Below the pieces are notes generated by a model. That model was given only the letters and a program-made list of their open reading frames with translations. It ran no database searches and was not told the DNA's origin. This document shows positions 1 through 7,552 of a stretch of 22,218 nt of DNA, in pieces. The DNA is from JAUSKF01 sp964355005 (lineage in GTDB: Bacteria > Patescibacteriota > Minisyncoccia > UBA6257 > WO2-44-18), in assembly GCA_964355005.1 (NCBI GenBank), contig CAYHBX010000006.1, forward strand, positions 1 to 22,218, read 5' to 3'. How positions within the stretch are numbered: the stretch's first letter is position 1; every line of letters starts with the position of its first letter. Both the position numbers and the translations under genes were made by a program.

Positions 1-1898
1 TATTGCCCGGATTTAAAGCCGTTTTTTTTCAAAAATTCCGCGTTCGCGTTGGCGATCGCCATTTTTTCTTTAAGGAATTCTTGGTATGTCGGAGATAGTT
101 TACTAGTAACCGGTTTATCGGTGACCAGATTTTTTCGAAATCCTTTCCCGATAATTCCTCCCTGCTTTGCGTAAAAAGCGAAATGCGCCAATAGGGCCGA
201 ACTGACAAAAACGCGGACATTTTTGTCGCGGGATCGAGCGAAGGACCAGTCGGGGCTAATTTTGCTTAAGTCGCCGGTGAAAATTATTTCTTGTCCCGGG
301 AACAGAGTTAATTTTCCGGTTATATCCGCAGGCTGGCCGAATACTTTATTGGTAAATTCTCGCAGTAGATCAAACCCTAAATACAATCCCGATCGGACCA
401 GCGATTTCAGTTCTAAAGATTTTTCCGGCTTCCAATTTTGACGCAACGCTTGGAGCCTCGTCAAAAACCCATCGGATTCATCTTTGCGCCCGATAATTTT
501 AGCGGTATTTTCTAGCGCGTATACAAATGACCGGGTATAGCGAAGCGCGTACTGCGCGTCGAAAGGATTCTTTTTTAAGATCATGATCAGGCGGATCATC
601 CGTTCCGGCAGCCAGTCGGCGACATTGGCAAGATCGCGCAATCCCACGACCCTTTTACCTGGTTTTTGGGGCAGTTTTTTATTTCCGTAAAGCGGCCCGA
701 TCTTCAAGTCGTCCAGCCATAAAAGTTTCCGGAAAACATTTTCCGGCATTATCATTACTCCGCCGCGGGCAACTTTTCGGATGTTCGGCCCATTGGGATT
801 TTCAAATTTCCCAGTTTTTTTATCTTTAAGGACTACAATCAAATCAATATCGCTGATGCCGGGAGCGCTGACCGAGCCATATTCGTAGATCCCTAAAACA
901 TCGGAATTTTTGGACAAACCGCTGATTATTTCTCGGCGAGCGGCGTCGTAGATTTTCATCGGGATCTTCCTCGGGTGATTGATAAAACGAGCTTCGGATT
1001 CCCGCATATCTTTTTTCCATTTGACCAACATTGTCAGCGCGTTCTGATAATAATTTTTACCCAAGATTTTTTCGGCTTGAGAAAAATTTTTCCTGGCGCG
1101 CTCAAGCTTTTTCAGGAAAGGATGTTTCACCAGATCGAAAGCAAATTTTTTGTAAACGTAAATTCCTTTGGCCTGAAGGTAAATGTTCGGCATTAAGAGT
1201 AGCATCGCTACGAACCACTTTAGCTGATATTCCGGCGATCCGGTTTTGTGGGTAATTTTCCCGGTACGCGCGATGTCTTTGAAAATTTGATAGTAGTGCT
1301 TAAAGTTTTCAACGTCTTCTCGGCCGGAGTCGCGAATGTGAAAAATTAAATTGTCCCGGCCGGATAAAACTTTTGAGTATCGAAAAACTTCCACCGGCAA
1401 AAACCTCTGGTTATAAAAGTCCAGGTTGCCCTCGTGGCAAAAAATAAACCCATGATGCTCCAACGGATCGGCTAGGCGAAGCAGATGCCGGGCTTTAGAA
1501 ATTTTATATCGCAGACTCTCTAGCTTTTCAGCATCTTCACAAACTTTCTTTCGGACGACTACGAAAGTGTCTAGATCGCTGAATCCATCCGCCCAGTCCA
1601 TAGTCGCAACACTCCCATGGATGACCAGCGAGACAACCTCTGATCTTAAATTTTTTTCAAAATATTCTTTTAATTTTGCCAATATGCCTGCGTATTTTGT
1701 GTCCGCATAAGTCTCAATTTCCAATTTTCTAATTTCTACCGTCTGCGGCGCGGTCAGCGTACTCGAAAGTTTCGGCCAAATTTTTTGATATTCGGACGAT
1801 ATTTTTCGGGCAAGCTCCGGATCGGGCTGGGAAGAATTTAAAAAGCGGTTTAGCGCGTAAAAAAGTTCATTTTGTCGCTCGAAAGGAGTGCTTGTCAT
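1..1898 (-). CDS. Tandem two-domain nucleotidyltransferase-like protein (3' end cut by window edge)
   Basis: Reading the minus strand from ATG at 1898, I translated 632 codons with no stop; the last two bases (TA) leave the frame open or start a stop codon just outside. Two nucleotidyltransferase-fold signatures are visible. The first is G95-S96 followed by D108-L-D110 (HGSVATMDW...FSDLD). The second is G341-S342 followed by D350-I-D352 (YGSVSAPGISDID). Both keep the GS and DxD elements that bind nucleotide and metal in this fold, but with different spacing between them (11 and 7 residues). The rest is helical and charged. Met314 begins the second module and has a Shine-Dalgarno-like GAGGAAG six bases upstream, so the gene may be a fusion of two once-separate units. 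No SD precedes codon 1. The substrate is unknown: antibiotic- or sugar-nucleotidyltransferase relatives and MNT-type proteins are all possible. Confidence 0.82.
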   Translation of the reverse strand, partial: MTSTPFERQNELFYALNRFLNSSQPDPELARKISSEYQKIWPKLSSTLTAPQTVEIRKLEIETYADTKYAGILAKLKEYFEKNLRSEVVSLVIHGSVATMDWADGFSDLDTFVVVRKKVCEDAEKLESLRYKISKARHLLRLADPLEHHGFIFCHEGNLDFYNQRFLPVEVFRYSKVLSGRDNLIFHIRDSGREDVENFKHYYQIFKDIARTGKITHKTGSPEYQLKWFVAMLLLMPNIYLQAKGIYVYKKFAFDLVKHPFLKKLERARKNFSQAEKILGKNYYQNALTMLVKWKKDMRESEARFINHPRKIPMKIYDAARREIISGLSKNSDVLGIYEYGSVSAPGISDIDLIVVLKDKKTGKFENPNGPNIRKVARGGVMIMPENVFRKLLWLDDLKIGPLYGNKKLPQKPGKRVVGLRDLANVADWLPERMIRLIMILKKNPFDAQYALRYTRSFVYALENTAKIIGRKDESDGFLTRLQALRQNWKPEKSLELKSLVRSGLYLGFDLLREFTNKVFGQPADITGKLTLFPGQEIIFTGDLSKISPDWSFARSRDKNVRVFVSSALLAHFAFYAKQGGIIGKGFRKNLVTDKPVTSKLSPTYQEFLKEKMAIANANAEFLKKNGFKSGQ

Positions 1899-1920
1899 AC
1901 GTAGCTAGATTATGCATAAT
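1892..1920 (+). promoter_or_regulatory. Putative promoter of the Gfo/Idh/MocA-SDR operon
   Basis: TTGTCA (1892-1897) and CATAAT (1915-1920) are separated by 17 bases. The two divergent -10 boxes abut and form the perfect palindrome ATTATGCATAAT (1909-1920). The -35 box overlaps the start codon of the divergent gene, so polymerase probably cannot occupy both promoters at once. Confidence 0.5.
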
Positions 1921-1938
1921 ATGGGTGTTCTTTGACAA
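1909..1938 (-). promoter_or_regulatory. Putative promoter of the two-domain nucleotidyltransferase gene
   Basis: On the minus strand a -35-like TTGTCA (1938-1933) and a -10-like CATAAT (1914-1909) are separated by 18 bases. The -10 ends ten bases before the ATG, so the transcript would have a leader of only a few bases. This fits the lack of a Shine-Dalgarno sequence. Confidence 0.5.
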
Positions 1939-1942
1939 GTCA

Positions 1943-1968
1943 GGAAGTTAAAACTTCCCAAAAGGAGG
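1943..1968 (+). promoter_or_regulatory. Leader hairpin plus strong ribosome binding site
   Basis: GGAAGT (1943-1948) and ACTTCC (1953-1958) can pair around a TAAA loop, just before the Shine-Dalgarno sequence AAAGGAGG (1961-1968). The SD sits four bases before the ATG at 1973 and fixes that start. The hairpin could tune access to the SD, but this is inference. Confidence 0.55.
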
Positions 1969-1972
1969 CCAA

Positions 1973-2995
1973 ATGAAATTTCTCATTTGCGGCTTGGGCT
2001 CAATCGGTCAACGGCATTTCAAAAACTTGAAATCCTTGGGTTGCGATCAAATCGCGGTTTACCGGACTTTTTTAGGTTCGGATAATCCTGCCGTGAATGC
2101 ATTGTTATTGGAGTATGCGCCCCCGCAATTCAACGATCTTCAGGAGGCGCTGAAAACATGGAAGCCGGATGTGGTGTTGGTCACCAATCCTACTTCTTTG
2201 CACGTTCCCGTGGCGCTGGAAGCCGCGAAGGCCGGCTGTCATCTTTTGATCGAAAAACCCGTCTGGCACCGACTTGGTCCGGAGTTGGATGAGTTACTGG
2301 CGGTTGTTGACGCGAAAAAGCTTAAGGTGGCCGTTGCTTACCATTGGCGTTTTAATTGGTTCCTTCAGACACTGCGCGACTGGATGACGGAATTTAATGG
2401 CAGAGTCGGATTCAAGCCGATATCAGTCCGCGCTTCTGTCGGCGAACAGGTCGCTGATTGGCATTTCTGGGAAGATCATCGTGTTAGCTACGCTTGCCGG
2501 AAAGATCTGGGCGGCGGCGTGATTCTCACGCTTAGTCACGACCTGGATATGCTTTATTGGTTGTTCGGGAAGCCGGAAAAAGTTTTGGCGGTCGGCGGAA
2601 ATCTGGTTCATAAAGATATTGATGTTGAAGATACTGCCGAGATCGTCATGCGCTTCAAGGGCGGCCCGGTGGCATATCTGCATATGGATTATTGGCAGCC
2701 CGAAAGGACGAGAGAGATGAAGATCCTTTGTGAGGGTCACCGGTTTGATTGGAGGCCGAATTACGTAGCGGGCTGGCTGTATGAAAACGATGGTCCGTTC
2801 CGCGAACATTGCGGCCCCGATCAATCAGAGGAAACTCGCAACAAGATGCATTTGGATATGCTTAAGCATTTCCTTGCTGCTATTGACGGCGGGCCGATGG
2901 ACCCGCTTTGCGATCTTTGGCAGGCCGTTGATGTGCTGGATATGGCATTGGCGGCCAAAAACCAAATTTACGTTCCCAGAGGAGATCGGCAATGA
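1973..2995 (+). CDS. Gfo/Idh/MocA family NAD(P)-dependent oxidoreductase
   Basis: A 340-residue protein of the usual family length. The N-terminal Rossmann fold shows the nucleotide-binding loop ICGLGSIGQRH (residues 5-15), and the family's E94-K95-P96 motif supplies the conserved lysine. The C-terminal half should be the alpha/beta substrate and dimerisation domain. Such enzymes oxidise or reduce sugars, inositols or their nucleotide derivatives in the cytoplasm. The start is supported by a strong Shine-Dalgarno sequence. The stop codon overlaps the start of the SDR gene as ATGA, so the two are probably translationally coupled. With the SDR and the nearby CMP-sugar synthetase it recalls PtmF and PtmA of Campylobacter legionaminic acid synthesis. 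The family is certain; the pathway role is inference. Confidence 0.9.
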   Translation: MKFLICGLGSIGQRHFKNLKSLGCDQIAVYRTFLGSDNPAVNALLLEYAPPQFNDLQEALKTWKPDVVLVTNPTSLHVPVALEAAKAGCHLLIEKPVWHRLGPELDELLAVVDAKKLKVAVAYHWRFNWFLQTLRDWMTEFNGRVGFKPISVRASVGEQVADWHFWEDHRVSYACRKDLGGGVILTLSHDLDMLYWLFGKPEKVLAVGGNLVHKDIDVEDTAEIVMRFKGGPVAYLHMDYWQPERTREMKILCEGHRFDWRPNYVAGWLYENDGPFREHCGPDQSEETRNKMHLDMLKHFLAAIDGGPMDPLCDLWQAVDVLDMALAAKNQIYVPRGDRQ

Positions 2996-3738
2996 ATTCG
3001 AAAGCGCTAGACGGGAAAGTAGTCATTATGACCGGAGGTTCCGGACTGCTGGGAAAAGAATGGAAGCGCGCCCTAGAAGAAGCCGGGGCAAAAAAGGTTT
3101 ATGTTTGGGACATTAAAGGCGACGATTCGGTGGATGTGACCAGCGAAGAGAGCGTCAAGGCGGCGTTGGCTGGCGTTATCGCCGAGAGTCATTTTGTTGA
3201 TGTGCTGATCAACGCCGCCGCGCTGAATCCCGTTCCCGGCGATCCGAATTGCGCGAAGATGTTTTCCTCTCCCGAGGAATATCCGATCGATCTGTGGCGG
3301 AAAGAGCTGGAAGTCGGATTGACCGGCGCGATGATTTGCACCAAGTACGTCGCCAAAATCATGCGGGAGCAGGGTGGCGGCTCGATCATCAACATCGGTT
3401 CGCACTACGGATTGGTTGCTCCGGACAATCGCATTTATTCCGAAGGGCAGTTCAAGTCCATCGGATATGCAGTTTCCAAGGGCGCTCTGCCGCAGTTTAC
3501 GCGAGTCTGGGGGACGCACCTTGCTCCACACAACGTCAGAGTTAATTGCTTGGTGTTGGGTGGCGTGCAAGCCGGCCAGTCCGAAGAGTTTGTTGAGAAA
3601 TACAAACAACGTACCCCGCTTCGCAGAATGGCGAAGCCCGGAGAGTACGACGACGCTTTGGTTTTCCTGGCTTCCGAAGGTTCGGCCTTCATGACCGGAC
3701 AATCTCTGGTTATGGACGGCGGCTGGACAGCAATTTAA
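2992..3738 (+). CDS. Short-chain dehydrogenase/reductase (PtmA-like)
   Basis: A 248-residue classical SDR. It has the cofactor-binding TGGSGLLG at residues 14-21, the structural NAA at about 74-76, catalytic Ser137 (INIGSHYG), and the Y159-x3-K163 pair (YAVSK). The C-terminal FMTGQSLVMDGGW is typical of the family. It starts inside the stop of the upstream oxidoreductase (ATGA overlap), with the SD-like AGAGGAGAT (2978-2986) before it. The operon ends at the terminator directly after the stop. Pairing with a Gfo/Idh/MocA enzyme suggests successive redox steps on one sugar intermediate, possibly in a nonulosonic acid pathway. The substrate cannot be read from sequence. Confidence 0.92.
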   Translation: MNSKALDGKVVIMTGGSGLLGKEWKRALEEAGAKKVYVWDIKGDDSVDVTSEESVKAALAGVIAESHFVDVLINAAALNPVPGDPNCAKMFSSPEEYPIDLWRKELEVGLTGAMICTKYVAKIMREQGGGSIINIGSHYGLVAPDNRIYSEGQFKSIGYAVSKGALPQFTRVWGTHLAPHNVRVNCLVLGGVQAGQSEEFVEKYKQRTPLRRMAKPGEYDDALVFLASEGSAFMTGQSLVMDGGWTAI

Positions 3739-3767
3739 AAATCCCCGGCTTTAGCCGGGATTTTTTA
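3739..3767 (+). terminator. Rho-independent terminator after the SDR gene, possibly bidirectional
   Basis: CCCGGC (3744-3749) and GCCGGG (3754-3759) pair around a TTTA loop, followed by six T (3761-3766). An A-rich run on the other side gives T on the minus strand, so it may also stop transcripts of the convergent CMP-sugar synthetase gene. Confidence 0.85.
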
Positions 3768-3814
3768 ATTTCTAATTTGTCTAATGGGAATTTAGAAATT
3801 GGTGATTACTTAGA

Positions 3815-4567
3815 CTAATTAGAATAATTAGTTATTAGAATGTTTTTTTTTATTAACCTTTCCAAGGTTAATAAATCCTTTGGTTCATCTAAGTCAATTG
3901 ATTTCGCGGGATCGGTAATGACTCCGCAAATCGGACCGGCAAAAATTTTGCCGGTTTTTATATTTTCCACTCGAATCGCATCTACTAATCCATTTTGCCA
4001 ATAAACCTGTGGTAATAATTGACGCGGGGCATCGGTCCCCATTTTTTTATAATATTTTGTCGGCAACAAAGGTTTTATTTTATTTTTCCCATCAAACTTC
4101 CACATTTTGAAGGGATTATGTGGCAGAGGAGAGGAGACGGTTTTTACCAAAGAGCATTTTTCTTTTAGAGCGACCGTGATTACCGCGTCGATATCTTTTC
4201 CGGAGCGCAATGGCGAAGTTGGGCGTAAATTAACTAAAATTTCCGGTTCCCAACCGCGATTTTTTTTAACCCAGGCCAGGGCGTGTCGCATGAACTCAAT
4301 ATCTTTTGATCGGTCCTGGGAAATTTTAGCCGGCCGCAAAAATGGAACGTCCGCGCCAAATTTTTTAGCAACAGCGGCAATTTTTGGATCATCGGTGGAA
4401 ACGATGCAGGCATCCAATAGTTTGGCTTCTTGCGCCGCTTTAATTGAGTAATAAATTAGCGGTTTTCCAGCCACCATCGCGATATTTTTATGAGGAATGC
4501 TTTTAGAGCCGCCCCGAGCGGGGATGATCCCAATTACTTTGATTCTGGGGACAGTTTTCAATTCCAT
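3815..4567 (-). CDS. CMP-sialic/legionaminic acid synthetase family cytidylyltransferase (NeuA/LegF-like)
   Basis: A 250-residue protein, the normal size for the acylneuraminate cytidylyltransferase family. The N-terminal nucleotide-binding motif IPARGGSKSIPHKNI spans residues 15-29. The conserved RPTSPLR is at 115-121 and SIDLDEPKD lies near the end. The reaction would be CTP plus a nonulosonic acid giving the CMP-activated sugar and pyrophosphate. The ATG is preceded by an A-rich tract instead of a Shine-Dalgarno sequence. The last codons lie in an AT-rich, repeat-like stretch, so the C-terminal ILITNYSN may be recent low-complexity sequence. The gene converges on the Gfo/SDR pair, and the three look like parts of one sugar pathway. 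NeuB-type synthase and other steps are not in the window. Whether the sugar is sialic, legionaminic or pseudaminic cannot be told. Confidence 0.87.
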   Translation of the reverse strand: MELKTVPRIKVIGIIPARGGSKSIPHKNIAMVAGKPLIYYSIKAAQEAKLLDACIVSTDDPKIAAVAKKFGADVPFLRPAKISQDRSKDIEFMRHALAWVKKNRGWEPEILVNLRPTSPLRSGKDIDAVITVALKEKCSLVKTVSSPLPHNPFKMWKFDGKNKIKPLLPTKYYKKMGTDAPRQLLPQVYWQNGLVDAIRVENIKTGKIFAGPICGVITDPAKSIDLDEPKDLLTLERLIKKNILITNYSN

Positions 4568-4598
4568 TTTTTTTTTCTTACCCTGCTAAGATAAAAGC

Positions 4599-5942
4599 AT
4601 GAATAATTTAAAAATCCAAATTTATCTTCTCGCGGTGTTCGCTGTTTCAATTTTTTCCAGTTTCGCGATGGTCGATTCCGCAATGGCTCAAGTGTTGCCT
4701 GGTTGGACGGATGATGGAACCGTTGTTAGGTTGACTGACATCGGTGATCTGGTCGGCATCGGCACCACTTCACCAGGGAATAAAATCGAAGTTGTTGGGA
4801 GTGGCTTATTCAAAGGTGGTTTGTACGTTCAAGCAACTTCGACTATGTCATCTTTAATTGCCACCTCGACTTTAGAGGTGAGGAGCACTAATGGGAGCAG
4901 TTTGTTAGCGGTTCGTGATGGCAATGTTGTTATTCAGGGTAGCGATTTGGAAATTGGTACTGTAGACGTTTACGGCCGTACCCAAATTTGGAATAAAGGC
5001 GCAAATGCAGTTTTGCGACTAGGTGCCGATACTGCCGATGGTGATCCTGCTGATGTTGATTCAGAAGGAGTAGTTATCTATAAGCCATCAGCTGACCAGT
5101 TGGGGCGCATAAAAGCCGACCGTTTTGGATTGACTAGAGCATCTGATTCTAGTTTGTATTATTTCCGTGTGGATGGAAGCTCTTTGTTTTATCGCGCTAA
5201 TCCTCCCGATGGTGATGTGCATTTTTATGTTGAGCGAGCCACGGGAAAATCCGGGTTTGGTACCAGCACTCCAGGAGAAAGGCTGGGTATAGAAGGAAAC
5301 CTCTTAGTGGATGCTACTACTACGACGGGCGCTTTGGTCGCCACCACGAGCTCTATAAAGATTGGAGGAGTCCAGTATGAATTTCCGGGGAATGACGGAG
5401 ATGTCAGCCAGGTTCTGATTTCTGATGGTAATGGTGTTTTGAGTTGGGCTACTCCTTCTGCGGGTGGGTTGGAAAAATTAGCCGATGTAACTTTGGGGAG
5501 CGCTTCTACTACTGTGATTGCGCAGGACTTTGCCGCTCGGCCGTATCTGAAAGTTGTATTACAGGCCACATACAACGAGACGCCTAGTGCTAATCCTAGA
5601 TTGCAATTCAATAGCGACTCCGGGAACAATTATTCGGATCGTTTTAGTAATGATGGTGCAGCCGATTCAACGGAGACCAGTCAGACGGGAATTTTTACCG
5701 GCGACATTACTAGCGGAGAAGGTATTTTCACTTGTGAAATTATGAACAGATCTGACGTAGAAAAATCTGTTATTTGTCTCGAGCATCGAGGTGGTGGATC
5801 AGGATCTGCTCCCAAGAGAACAGAAGTTTATGGAACTTGGGCGAACACTGCAGCTCAGATTCATACAATCATCTTCAATAGTCAAAGCCCCGAGAAACAT
5901 TTCGCAGCCGGGACCAGATTGATGGTTTTTGGTGCTCAATAG
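4599..5942 (+). CDS. Secreted fibre-like surface protein with GIGTTSPG repeats
   Basis: A 447-residue protein with a clear signal peptide (hydrophobic segment about residues 8-24, likely cleavage after AMA at 28-30). Two copies of the beta-rich motif 'GxGTxxPGxxxxxxG' occur at about 53-67 and 218-233. A third signature, GNDGDVSQVLISDGNGVLSW, is at about 264-283. Such motifs recur in trimeric or fibrous surface proteins of Candidate Phyla Radiation bacteria and Bacteroidetes and in phage tail-like proteins. The region after about residue 290 reads like a beta-sandwich (LQFNSDSGNNYSDRF, ending GTRLMVFG), reminiscent of phage virion domains. I see no S74 intramolecular chaperone domain. It probably sits on the cell surface or is secreted. 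No LPXTG or C-terminal membrane anchor is visible. Its binding partner is unknown. Confidence 0.75.
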   Translation: MNNLKIQIYLLAVFAVSIFSSFAMVDSAMAQVLPGWTDDGTVVRLTDIGDLVGIGTTSPGNKIEVVGSGLFKGGLYVQATSTMSSLIATSTLEVRSTNGSSLLAVRDGNVVIQGSDLEIGTVDVYGRTQIWNKGANAVLRLGADTADGDPADVDSEGVVIYKPSADQLGRIKADRFGLTRASDSSLYYFRVDGSSLFYRANPPDGDVHFYVERATGKSGFGTSTPGERLGIEGNLLVDATTTTGALVATTSSIKIGGVQYEFPGNDGDVSQVLISDGNGVLSWATPSAGGLEKLADVTLGSASTTVIAQDFAARPYLKVVLQATYNETPSANPRLQFNSDSGNNYSDRFSNDGAADSTETSQTGIFTGDITSGEGIFTCEIMNRSDVEKSVICLEHRGGGSGSAPKRTEVYGTWANTAAQIHTIIFNSQSPEKHFAAGTRLMVFGAQ

Positions 5943-5945
5943 TCT

Positions 5946-6200
5946 TTAGTGCCAATCTTTGTGGACGTAAATTTTCCCATCCGGACATTTAAAGGCTTTC
6001 TTGCCGGAAGCCGAATCTTTTCCTGCAAAGGTGCATAATTGTTCTCCTATATAAATTTTTTCGTTCTGAAAATAATACCAAGAAGCCTCAGCGTTCTTAG
6101 CTTCAGCTTCTTGTCGGTTTTTGATGGTAGTAATAATCCAAACAATTCCTAGTACGATCACAATGCTAATAAGAGCTACCTTTTTAATATTTATCCTCAT
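5946..6200 (-). CDS. Small single-pass membrane protein, function unknown
   Basis: About 84 residues starting MRINIKKVALISI. One N-terminal membrane segment (about residues 6-24) is followed by a charged linker and a compact outer part with two cysteines (C..FAGKDSASGKKAFKC) and the ending KIYVHKDWH. The frame is open from ATG 6239, but that start would sit within the putative promoter and almost reach the divergent glycosyltransferase gene, so I prefer ATG 6200. It lies tail to tail with the fibre-like protein gene. I do not recognise the family; the two cysteines could form a disulfide outside the membrane. Confidence 0.6.
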   Translation of the reverse strand: MRINIKKVALISIVIVLGIVWIITTIKNRQEAEAKNAEASWYYFQNEKIYIGEQLCTFAGKDSASGKKAFKCPDGKIYVHKDWH

Positions 6201-6210
6201 TGTATTGAAA

Positions 6211-6239
6211 ATTATCTCATTTTGTGTCAAAATTTTCAA
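6211..6239 (-). promoter_or_regulatory. Putative promoter of the small membrane protein gene
   Basis: TTGAAA (6239-6234) and GATAAT (6216-6211) on the minus strand are separated by 17 bases. The -10 ends ten bases before ATG 6200, the same distance as at the two-domain nucleotidyltransferase gene, suggesting a very short leader. Confidence 0.45.
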
Positions 6240-6241
6240 CG

Positions 6242-7552
6242 ATGAAGACCGTATTTCTTTTCCTAAAAAACGCCCTGTTTATAGCCGACTTATTGAAGAC
6301 CAATTACATTAAGGAGCTCTCGAGTAAGTACCGAGTGGTAGTTTTTAGTAATTTCACCGATCCGGAAACGGACCGGCGATTAGAAGAATTAGGCGTGGAG
6401 CGGGTAGTTTGGAAGTTGCAGAATTCTCGGCTATTTATGATCACTAAATTTCTGCGTACTGCCTGCATGCATGAGTTTGATAAAGTATCCAGCCTCCAGT
6501 TTTACTACGGCAGCCCGGCTTTTCAAAATGACAGACGCGCTAAACTGCTGCGCCTGCTTTCCTGGCCGTTCGCGCCAATTTTGACGGTTGGTTTTTTTAC
6601 CGCCGTTGAGAAATTTTTTCTGAAGCGATCAAAAATTTTTGACGAATATTGCCAAAAATACAATCCGGCCCTGATTATGACCGCTACTCCGGGCGTGCAA
6701 GTGTTTGATGCGGAAGCCATTTTGTATGGTAAGAAAAAAGGCATCCTGACTTTAGCGACCAACTTGAGCTGGGACAATTTAACGTCTTTCAAGTGTGTCC
6801 GCTCGCGCAAGCCGGATTATCTTTTCGTTTGGAATCAGGTTTTGAAAGAAGCGGCGGTGAAAATTCATAATTTTTCGCCCGAGAAAATTTTTATTACCGG
6901 CAGTATGCGCTTTGATCGGTATTTTGACGGATCGAATCCGCTCCCGTCTCGTGAAGAATTTTTGCGGACCAAGAACCTAAATCCCTCCTTCCCCACTATT
7001 CTATTTGCCTCCGGCGGTCGCGCTCCACATCAGCCGGAAGTATTGGCAAAAATTATTGCCGCCCGCGCCGAGAAGAAGATTCCTTATGTTAATTTGCTGG
7101 TTCGCCCGCACCCCTTTGACGACCCGGAGTTTTATCGCCCCCTGGCGGCAGAAAAAGATTTATGGATCGAACGGCTGAATGGACCAATAGCCAATCCTTT
7201 CGCCAATCTCAAAGCAACTTTGGCGCACACTGAAATTAATATTAATCACAAATCCACTATTTCTCTGGAGTCGTTCATTTTTGATAAGCCGGTGATCAAC
7301 TTTATGGATCCGGTGGCGACTTTCCAGAACAAGCATTATTTTGACCAAAGCTCTTATTACTATCCTTTGATCAAGGAAGGTTCTATTTTCCTCGCCAACG
7401 ATGACGCGGAATTAATCTCTGGGATCAACGAATATTTAAAGAATCCCAAAAAAGACAGTCCCGCCCGTCAGCGAGTCGCCGACAACTTTTTTGCTTTCCG
7501 GGATGGATTGTCATATAAAAGGAGCGTGGAGTTGTTATCAAAAATAATCTAA
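6242..7552 (+). CDS. GT-B-like glycosyltransferase/surface-carbohydrate protein, copy 1
   Basis: A 436-residue soluble protein, clearly paralogous to the gene at 10603. Shared blocks are the N-terminal MKTV..., NLSWDNLT, the ITGSMRFD region, NLLVRPHPFD, INHKSTISLESFIFDKPVIN, and the C-terminal DGLSYKRSV. The H-P pair and the later S-T-x3-E...KPVI block resemble the C-terminal donor-binding half of GT-B enzymes such as CDP-glycerol transferases and related surface-carbohydrate proteins. The frame extends to a GTG at 6224, but the paralogue also begins MKTV, so ATG 6242 is chosen. No Shine-Dalgarno sequence is seen. Its stop TAA shares one base with the start of the FkbH-like gene, which points to translational coupling. 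Donor and acceptor are unknown. Confidence 0.7.
   Translation: MKTVFLFLKNALFIADLLKTNYIKELSSKYRVVVFSNFTDPETDRRLEELGVERVVWKLQNSRLFMITKFLRTACMHEFDKVSSLQFYYGSPAFQNDRRAKLLRLLSWPFAPILTVGFFTAVEKFFLKRSKIFDEYCQKYNPALIMTATPGVQVFDAEAILYGKKKGILTLATNLSWDNLTSFKCVRSRKPDYLFVWNQVLKEAAVKIHNFSPEKIFITGSMRFDRYFDGSNPLPSREEFLRTKNLNPSFPTILFASGGRAPHQPEVLAKIIAARAEKKIPYVNLLVRPHPFDDPEFYRPLAAEKDLWIERLNGPIANPFANLKATLAHTEININHKSTISLESFIFDKPVINFMDPVATFQNKHYFDQSSYYYPLIKEGSIFLANDDAELISGINEYLKNPKKDSPARQRVADNFFAFRDGLSYKRSVELLSKII

Noticed and set aside
29..220. Short minus-strand frame near the left edge
   Set aside because: It lies in another frame of the long two-domain nucleotidyltransferase gene, whose frame runs through this stretch without stops.
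1..1898. Reading this region as non-coding or as a broken pseudogene
   Set aside because: A manual minus-strand translation stays open from ATG 1898 to the edge with two coherent domains, so no frameshift is needed.
1932..1937. TTGACA as a -35 box for the Gfo/Idh/MocA gene
   Set aside because: No -10-like hexamer lies 16-18 bases downstream; the overlapping TTGTCA on the other strand fits better as a minus-strand -35.
3073..3702. 209-codon minus-strand frame opposite the SDR gene
   Set aside because: The plus strand has complete SDR catalytic motifs, an SD and a coupled start; the antisense frame shows no family motifs.
5225..5629. 134-codon minus-strand frame opposite the fibre-like protein
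   Set aside because: The plus strand has a signal peptide and recognisable repeats across the same stretch; the antisense frame has no motifs.
7160..7168. Considering CDP-glycerol glycerophosphotransferase as the specific name for the GT-B-like proteins
   Set aside because: Only general GT-B-type blocks are visible; the similarity is too weak to fix the donor.
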